Of a stretch of 64,000 nucleotides of DNA, positions 56,948 through 64,000 are shown piece after piece (the stretch's first letter is position 1; the number at the start of each line of letters is the position of its first letter). Origin of the DNA: Sorghum bicolor (taxonomy: Eukaryota; Streptophyta; Magnoliopsida; Poales; Poaceae); the NCBI RefSeq assembly GCF_000003195.3, contig NC_012874.2, positions 63,934,580 through 63,998,579 of the forward strand, given 5' to 3'. Position numbers and translations under genes: made by a program. The notes below the pieces were generated by a model, which worked only from the letters and a program-made list of their open reading frames with translations, searched no databases and was not told the DNA's origin.

Positions 56948-59470
56948 ACTACAGGAAACCCAGGCTTCGCCAAATGCCCCAGAGTTCGCCGAGTGTCAAA
57001 AATCGGGTACTTGGTGAAGAAGGCTTCGCCAAGTGCCTGGCTCTTGGCGAAGCCAGCACTTGGCGAAGAAGGCTTCGCCAAGTGCCAAGCACTCGGCGAA
57101 GAAACGCACTTGGCGAAATGGCCTCTTCGCCAAGTGCCAAGCACTCGGCGAAGAAAGACACTCGGCGAAGCCTGACGGCATCCATCCCCATCCCTTGCCG
57201 TCGGCTTCGCCAAGTGCCTCCGTCTGGCACTTGGCGAAGAGGAGGCTTCGCCGAGTGCCAGACACGTGGCACTTGGCGAAGAGGCCTTCGCCGAGTGCCG
57301 GCCAGGTGGCACTCGGCGAAGAGGTGTGCCATGCAAAAGGCCGCAGCCGGCCCACGCTCCCTCTCCCTCTTCGCCGAGTGCAACGTGACCGGTACTTGCC
57401 GAAGACCCCTTCGCCAAGTGCCTGCCACGTGGCACTTGGCGAAGTGTATACGTACGTTTGAACAGGTAAGCGGACCCATGCGCCCTCTTCGCCGAGTGCC
57501 GCCGATCTGGCACTCGGCGAAGCCGTCCCCACCCCCCTCTTCGCCAAGTGCCGCCGATCTGGCACTCGGCGAAGTGCGTGTTTCAGTTAAAAAAAGAAAA
57601 CGCTCAGCCGCTCCCCACCCCACGCACTCAGCCAGGCCGCCTGCTTGCGCGCCTGTGGCAGCGCCCCGCCGCGCCAGCCCCGCTCGCTCGCCCGCGCGCC
57701 GTCGTCTGCGCACGCCGCTGCCCGCGCCACGCCACCCGCTCGCACGCCTGCGACAGCACTCCGCCGCGTCGGCCCCGCTCGCCCGCCCGCGCGCACCGCC
57801 GTCTGCGCGCCGCTGCCCGCGCGGCCCGCCGCCGTCCGCGCTGCCCTTCCCTCTCGACAGCAGCAACAAGGCCACAGCTCTCGAGAGCGAGCTCACCACT
57901 GCCCCGGATGGGATCCATGGAGGCGGCGGTGGCCCTGCTCCCTCAACGGCGGCGCGGGCCCTGCTTCACCCGCCGGCTGCGCTCGACCCCATCCGCTCGT
58001 CGTCGCCGTTCGTCCTCGTCCAGTGCGTGGTCATGATCCATGATCGCAAGCTGTATCTAGGCCAAGGAGCAAGGTGATCCACCATACCCAGCCTGCACGC
58101 TAGGTATTTGTGTTTATGTCTGGCCACAATGAAAGCAGGATTAGTGAATTATAATTTTAGTTTTGTCTGCAACAATGATCCATCGATTGGATTTCCTAAT
58201 CAGTGCTCTGATCCAAATATATATCTAACTGACAATGGCACAAAAAAAATATACATAGGAGTGTAAGACCTAGACCTATTCTGTTTGTTTATCAAATTAT
58301 ACATAAGGTTTATGCAAACAATATCTTAACCAATTTTTTCATGATCATTTATTTGACAGGACTTTTACATATTCATTATGATCAACTAAAGGTAATGAGT
58401 GATGTTTTGCTCTTTTCATTGGACAACTTGTATTGCTCTGCTTGGTTTGTGATAGTAAGATTTTTTTCCCCTCTGTTGACCAATGTTTTCAAGTTGCGTG
58501 CGAGAAGTTCAGAAGAAGCAGCATGGTGGACCAAGTGTTTAATGGAGTATGCCTTAAAGGTTGGAGTTTTTCTTATTTTGTTGTCCCATTTGCTATCATT
58601 ATGTTCAATAATAAAGCACTCACATGTTTTCTATTCTGTTAGCGGTCCTCTAGAAAAGATGAGATCATTGTATGTCGCACTGTAGGACAGCAGCCGTGTT
58701 CTTGTGCAATTGTCAATGTTCAGACTAACATGGGAGAAGTAGGCTAGAATGCTTGACTGCTTGAGCCTTCAAGTACTATACTAATGGTAGTAATTTCTCA
58801 AATTTACAGATTGTTGTGCTTGAGAGGATATAATGCATTGTGAAATTGGACCTGCTTGTTGAAGAATACACAAGGTCTTATATGATGGTCATATTTTTTG
58901 ATCAATGTTGGATCAATTTTGGATGACTTAGCTAGATTTTATTTTCAGCTGCTATATGCATGCTTGTATGTTGGCTTGATGGCAAGCATCTTAAGCTAGT
59001 GACATGACTATATATGTACACATTTGATATGGATGAATGAGAATATTATTGATGTGCCAATTTGTGTATTGGTTCTGAATGTGGTCTAGTTTTAAATATA
59101 TGTGATGAGTACATGTCGATGGATACGCTGTCCTAATAGCGGATTGCGCGGAAATAGCCCGGACATTTTAAAAAAAATAAAATTTCCCAGCTTCGCCAAG
59201 TGCGGCACTTGGCGAAGCTGGGAAAGCCAAGTGTAAAAGCCACGGGCTGAGGGACTTCGCCAAGTGCCACGTGGCTGGCACTTGGCGAAGGCAGGGGCTT
59301 CGCCAAGTGCCTGCCACGTGGCACTTGGCGAAGAATATTTTTTAAAAAAAATAAAACATTTCTTCGCCAAGTGCCAGGGTCCCACTTGGCGAAGAGGACG
59401 GAGAAGCCACCTGCCGTCATCTTCGCCAAGTGGGGATTTGGCACTTGGCGAAGTCCTGTTTTCCAGTAGT
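56948..59470. mobile_element. CACTA-like element with TTCGCCAAGTGC subterminal repeats
   Basis: The 2523-bp element has inverted ends ACTACAGGAAA and TTTCCAGTAGT, flanked by AAC (56945-56947 and 59471-59473). B1 shows the empty site near 50412. The subterminal regions (56970-57585 and 59190-59460) contain dozens of CTTCGCCAAGTGCC/GGCACTTGGCGAAG words arranged as inverted pairs, the known pattern of one grass CACTA group. The terminal C of CACTA is shared with the target duplication on the left and lacks its complement on the right. The interior is a possible gene fragment, not transposase. Confidence 0.87.
57600..58640 (+). pseudogene. Possible captured gene fragment inside the CACTA element
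   Basis: A strongly GC-rich block (57600-58075), full of CGCC/GCCG repeats, ends with a frame reading SSPFVLVQCVVMIHDRKLYL. It is followed by AT-rich intron-like DNA and a small exon-like piece (about 58480-58570) flanked by TTTCAAG and GGTT, whose frame contains LRARSSEEAAWWTKCLMEYA. That motif looks like an amphipathic helix such as the end of a PH domain, but I cannot name the parent gene. Confidence 0.4.
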
Positions 59471-59473
59471 AAC

Positions 59474-60908
59474 TACTGAACGCTACTAATCATTCATCGG
59501 ATTCTTCACCGTTCAGTGTCACTACTCACACAGCAAATTCATTAATTTATTAAGGAGCTTTTAATTCGGTAAAGTAGTGACAGATAAATTTTAAGATAAA
59601 CAAAAGAAAGTTTAGGAGTTTCTTAGTTAGCTGCAAATTAACCCATTGGGAGGCCGGTGGCCGATGGTGCTGAAGTCAGTGGAGGGTGGGCGCTGCCGCG
59701 GTGGCGCTGCCGGGCTACGCGCAGCAGAGCACTTGCTGCCCTGGTCGTCCGGCAGCCAGAGCATGACGCGGTGGGCCATGGGCGCCTCGGCGGAGGCCAC
59801 CTTGACGGTCGGCGCGGTCAGGGGCAGGCATGGGACGATTTCCCCCTTTTCTGCTTGTCGACTTCTCCACATTTTTGTTATCGGCCTTCACTCATAGGCC
59901 TTAATAAAACTATAGGGGGGCCTGATTAGCAAGCTAGTGACATAAGGAACTGGCAGTGACGGTACTGGAGTGTTTGATGTTTCTCAACCAAAAGAAAAAA
60001 CTGAATGTTTGATGTGCCTCTGAGCGATGAAGTTATGGTACATGAGTGTCTGATGTGGTGAAGAAGTCTGAAGAGGGGAAAAAGAGGAAGAGGGCCAAGG
60101 AGTCAGGCGTGCTTTTCAAGAAGATGTCAGCACTTGTGGTGTGATGACTATCTCGAAGGTGAAGAAGAATTGGAGTCTTATTACTTGGTTGCCATTTACA
60201 GATAAATTCTGAACTCCAGTAAATCTGTTGGCGTGTTATGTATTATGATGAGTATCTATTCATTTCTTTCCTTATTTTTTAAGCAGACAGGAACAATGTT
60301 TTTCTCTCACATCAAATCAGCAGCAGAACATTGATGCATATTTACAGTTTTATGTCGAACATGAGATCAAATTGAATTCACAGTGCATTCTCTCAAATAA
60401 GCAAAACAATGGCATTATATAAAGAACAAATTTATGCTTAGATCTTGATGATATAGGTCCATGCATCAATTAAATAGATAGGTATTGTCCGTTACGGTCT
60501 ATAAAAGAGTCTCAGAGATGGCATGTGCTTGCAAACGGCGGCTGTCTAATTTCTAAACTTGCCGCAGGAGAGAAAAGACGAGGGCAAGGAGGAAGATATG
60601 GTCAATATCAACCTGCCTGGGGCCATTTGAACATCGGAACCATAGCTATCATCAGAGCCCGCTGCTACCAAAGCAAATAAATATACTAAGCATAACTGAC
60701 ATTCCAGGTGACTGCACTATTCACAACCTAGGAATTATAAAGATAACCATTATTTGCACTGCACTATTCAGGAAGCCAATTTCTCAACAAAAGAATTTCT
60801 GGAACTCGAGCTCTGCGTCATGAACACGAACACTCCAAATTATACTGTCTATATATGGATTCATAACTCATCTGTTAACATACACAGCTCTAGCAGGATC
60901 AGGTAGTC
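59474..60908. other. End of segment B2 and 3' flank of the XS gene
   Basis: 59474-59664 completes the direct-repeat segment B2. 59665-59840 is a GC-rich exon-like scrap (minus-strand frame includes APMAHRVMLWLPDDQGSKC), origin unknown. About 60055-60145 has a Lys-rich open stretch (KKSEEGKKRKRAKESG), also unassigned. The rest to 60908 is AT-rich and is probably the 3' untranslated region and flank of the minus-strand gene. Confidence 0.4.
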
Positions 60909-62543
60909 CTAATCTAAATCCAACTCCTTTCTGCTCTTTACAGTGGCATTCTGCTTCGACTCTGGGTCTAGAATGTCCAGGTCCCATGCCGTGGCAAGGT
61001 AACCGTAGAGGACCCATGTCCGCTCACCCTTGCCGTCCACCTTGACCAGCATGGGGTTGTTATTGCCCCCATCACTGGCAGGGACGATGCTCCGGATGCG
61101 AGCCCAAGCTGCTCGCCCGTGGCCTTGGCGCTCGAAAAACTCAACGAGCAGTGACGCATTGTTCAGACCATCAAGGCTGGCAGGAAACTTAGCTTGCATG
61201 GACCTCTGCCCGTCCTTCCCAGGGAGTGGCTGCACATCGACACCGACAAAGCCCATTTCTGGAAAAACATACGGCAGTTGGCAAGCATGTCAGTTTCCGA
61301 TTGATGTCTATCGAGAACGCAAAATAACTATAAGATTCACAGATGGACATGGTAGGCATGAATTATTGCCCACCCAAATTCCTAGCCCTTTAGATGTATC
61401 GGCATCCTATGGACTATTAAAACATCACAGGCATATATGGCGAGTTCGGATGCAGCCCTGGGCTGGGAGCCCCTGCCAGGCATGCGCATCTGACCCTAGG
61501 TACTCAAAATCGAACGCATAACGCCTGGGAGCAATGCCTGGCAGAGGCAGCTTTCCCAGACTGCTATCCAAATACGCCCATACAATGGGGAAGCATCACT
61601 AGAAGTGCAGCTGAACAGTTAACACGTAGTTAACTATAATATGGAAGAAGACAATATTCGCTAGTTTATCAAGTTCCTGCACTAGGTGTAATGATGCAAC
61701 AAGGCCTTCTAGTCCCAAGCAAGTTGGGTCCTAAGGCTCTAATGAAACCGAACAAGAACCACCCAAAAAAAGCAGATAAATAAATAAAGTGAAAAAGGCA
61801 TTGGTAATAATAATAGTAAAAGGAGAACCATAGCCTCCAAATTCAAAGAAAATTTGTAAATATATTTTAGCAGATAGCGTCTGAGGCGCCAGCCAGATCA
61901 TACTCTGCTACACAAAATAGGAAGTAAGGGGACACTTGCTATATTTATATTATAGACAGAATTCTTATGGCAGGTCCAACAAACTATGTAAACTGATAAG
62001 TAACAAACTGAAATACTGAGGAATTCAACTGTCAGCCAATACAGTTTTCAACATTTCTTTTCATTTCTATCTAAAGCTTCTGAAGGACAGTCATCTTTAA
62101 AGAAACCAAATAACAAGTTTTGGTCAAACCAAATGATTTTCCCCCAACTTATCCATCCAAAAGAATAAAGAGAAGGCAAACAGAGTAATCAATCAGAAGT
62201 TAAGAACTACCAAGATCACAGTGACATAGCAAGCATTGAAGAAGTACCTCTCAGCTTGCTCTCCATATCTTTATCACTCATGCCATCCTTTTGTCCATCG
62301 TGCTTTGACTTGTATGTGTTCTCAATTATAACTGTCGGTGGCCATAAGATAAGGTCTCCTTGATTGGCTTCAGCGTCGATAGTTGATAATGCTTGGTAAG
62401 CGGTTTTGTGAACAGGGGCTACGGAATAATTCCAACCCATAAGAACACATAAAGCTCTGTGAAACCCTAGGTGATCAGCACGATGCTCCTGATTCTTTGC
62501 ATAGTATGCATGATTGAGGAGCGCATGCAAATCTACAGAATCC
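60909..62543 (-). CDS. XS-domain protein (SGS3/FDM-like), last two visible exons
   Basis: Two minus-strand exons, 62543-62248 and 61258-60909, are joined by a GT-AG intron (62247-61259). The junction reads SKLR|EMGFVGVD in frame. The first exon ends a zf-XS-like segment (SVDLHALLNHA, then RADHLGFHRALCVLMGW) and begins the XS domain (DLILWPPTVIIENTY). The second carries the rest (SLLVEFFERQGHGRAAWARI, WVLYGYLATAWDLDILD) and stops at 60911-60909. XS proteins bind RNA and act in small-RNA pathways (SGS3 in tasiRNA, FDMs in RNA-directed DNA methylation). No XH domain follows, so it is closer to an XS-only or SGS3-like form. The 62543 boundary is a splice acceptor (TTACAG|GG), so the true start lies upstream and was not found. 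Confidence 0.8.
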
Positions 62544-64000
62544 CTGTAATCAAACCATGCATACAATCGGCTTCAAATGAAAATTATGCATAAAACATTG
62601 TCTTCAGACAATAATCCATGCCACTCTTAGAAAAACTATGGTTTTTAAAACTGATTGTGTGAATTAAATGGTTCATAAAAGAAATCAGGAAAGTACAATT
62701 AGTAGGGGAAACATTTTTGGAACATAGGAACGAAACAAAGGATCAATACACATCCATAATAATTGTCCAAAACAAAAAATGGGATTCAACAAACCACCCA
62801 TGTAGCAAAATAAGTTTGCTTCACAGCACAACAAAATAGTTCGAGGCAGTAATGACAAGGCGAGAAAGCAAAAACCAAGCATGAATGCATTCATGGAAAG
62901 AACACCACAAATGTGCAACATGTGAGTTTGCATATTAAGTCCATAAAGGACAAGATACGTTGTATGGTTATCTCTTCACAATGAAGTAATTTCATATAAA
63001 GTGGTTGAAACCTGTGAAAATCTTGTGGAAATTCTCCAATGTAAACATGCCTCAAATCAAAGTATGTACTGTGTTTCTCTTCTTTTGTTGGATTATTTGC
63101 TCCAAAACTGATTTGTATTTGCAATGTCAAAAATAACCAAAAACAATTATTACAGCTTTTCAGGCACACACAGTTCCACAATAAAAAATGGGGTAGTATG
63201 ATACAGAGTTTTCAAGAGAGCATGGTCCTGAGATAAACTCTGCTAGTTTGGAGTTAAGTGTGATTCTTCGTATGTTTTTTGGTTGAAGGAAAGTGCATTT
63301 TAATTCTCTTTAGTACCATAGCTTAACCACCTGAATTAATATAGGGTCCACTTAACCCCCTAAAGCTTTAAATTTTGTAGTACTATGAAAAACCTCCTTT
63401 GATAATGGACAATGGCCAATCAGTTGTGTTCATCAGCACATGGAGCAATTGACTGGAATACACAACACAGTAGGGCAGCAGATTTCATACTTCTAACAAA
63501 TATATGACAATTACCAACATTATGACACAGAAATGAGTTGGGTACTTGCCTAAGACAATCCCGTAGTTACCAAGTTCCTGGGTCAATTGGGTCATAGAAC
63601 AGTGATTTAGTAAGGAACATGGTGCACTCTTTGGGAAAGATTTCTCCACTACAGGTCTCCTGTGTTCCAGAACAGGAAAATTGTTTCTGGGATAAGGAAT
63701 GTGGCAGTGTACCAAGTTCCCAGTGATGGATAATCCACAATATCGCTAGTATAGTATGTGTCAGAAATAATCCTGTGTGTCAAGGTTCAAGTAGTGTATG
63801 TTGATTGCTATCAGTGCTAGCCAGATTTTAGTTTTTAAAAGAGATTAATGGGCAGATAATATGAGGCATTGCCTGCATTAATTAGGGGAATATCATGGGC
63901 ACGAGTACAACCCTGTATGAGAAAACAATGAGGGCTGGTGTGGCCGCATCGACCAAAAACTACCTGTGTTATTTTCGACCTGTGTGTATCCACCAAAGAG
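62544..64000 (-). other. Presumed intron or 5' region of the XS-domain gene
   Basis: The upstream side of the XS gene should hold an exon encoding the zinc-finger start (a CPFC-like motif), but I found none before the window edge. Short frames here lack coding features. The upstream exons probably lie beyond 64000 or are too short to recognise. Confidence 0.4.

Noticed and set aside
56782..58077. Long frames (243-367 codons) on both strands in the 56948-59470 element
   Set aside because: They translate the inverted TTCGCCAAGTGC repeats and GC-rich filler into repeated LRQVP/LAKCQ-like words; this is repeat structure, not protein.

Overview
This looks like nuclear DNA from a panicoid grass, most likely Sorghum. 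The protein-coding exons are GC-rich, and the rest is nested grass transposons (Tourist-like, CACTA, hAT, Helitron, copia, LINE). The window also holds two intact type III polyketide synthase genes that closely resemble sorghum alkylresorcinol synthases (ARS) of sorgoleone biosynthesis. That identification is from memory of the family, not from a search. I see four believable genes: a GPI-anchored GH17/X8 beta-1,3-glucanase (2283-3873, +), two ARS-type genes with identical predicted proteins in convergent orientation (29910-31124, + and 41204-42418, -), and the 3' part of an XS-domain (SGS3/FDM-like) gene (60909-62543, -). Almost everything else is transposon, gene fragment or decayed duplication.

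Layout. 1-13.7 kb: the glucanase gene, then MITEs (one inserted into a member of its own family), an AT-rich minisatellite and a decayed CACTA element (10187-about 13532) carrying transposase and Ulp1-like relics. 13.8-16.0 kb: two truncated copies of the ARS upstream region, separated by a MITE-like element carrying a GC-rich signal-peptide-like exon. 16029-25280: a complete 9.25-kb CACTA element with GAT target duplication, sitting inside a LINE fragment. 25.3-31.5 kb: left arm of a large inverted duplication (LINE fragment, a promoter-only ARS copy, then the intact ARS gene). 31.5-40.8 kb: a spacer of decayed copia domains, an LTR-like 1.74-kb element and LINE pieces. 40.85-55.3 kb: the right arm, broken by a 5.8-kb LINE-bearing insertion and a 2.37-kb Helitron that carries a PRP4-like exon fragment. 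54.6-59.7 kb: a second direct copy of that LINE-bearing segment, itself interrupted by a hAT element and a CACTA element. 60.9-64 kb: the XS-domain gene.

What ties it together. The ARS locus is a large imperfect palindrome. Its inner 2.5 kb per arm (about 1 kb of promoter, CDS and 3' flank) is almost identical: by eye I found one substitution and one 4-bp indel. Outside a MITE at 43383 the arms diverge clearly. Each arm carries its own transposon insertions with an empty site in the other arm, so the duplication predates those insertions, and the core has probably been homogenised by gene conversion. Including truncated copies, the ARS upstream region occurs six times. Convergent identical genes and repeated promoters make the locus a candidate source of dsRNA and small RNAs, by analogy with inverted chalcone synthase clusters; this is inference.
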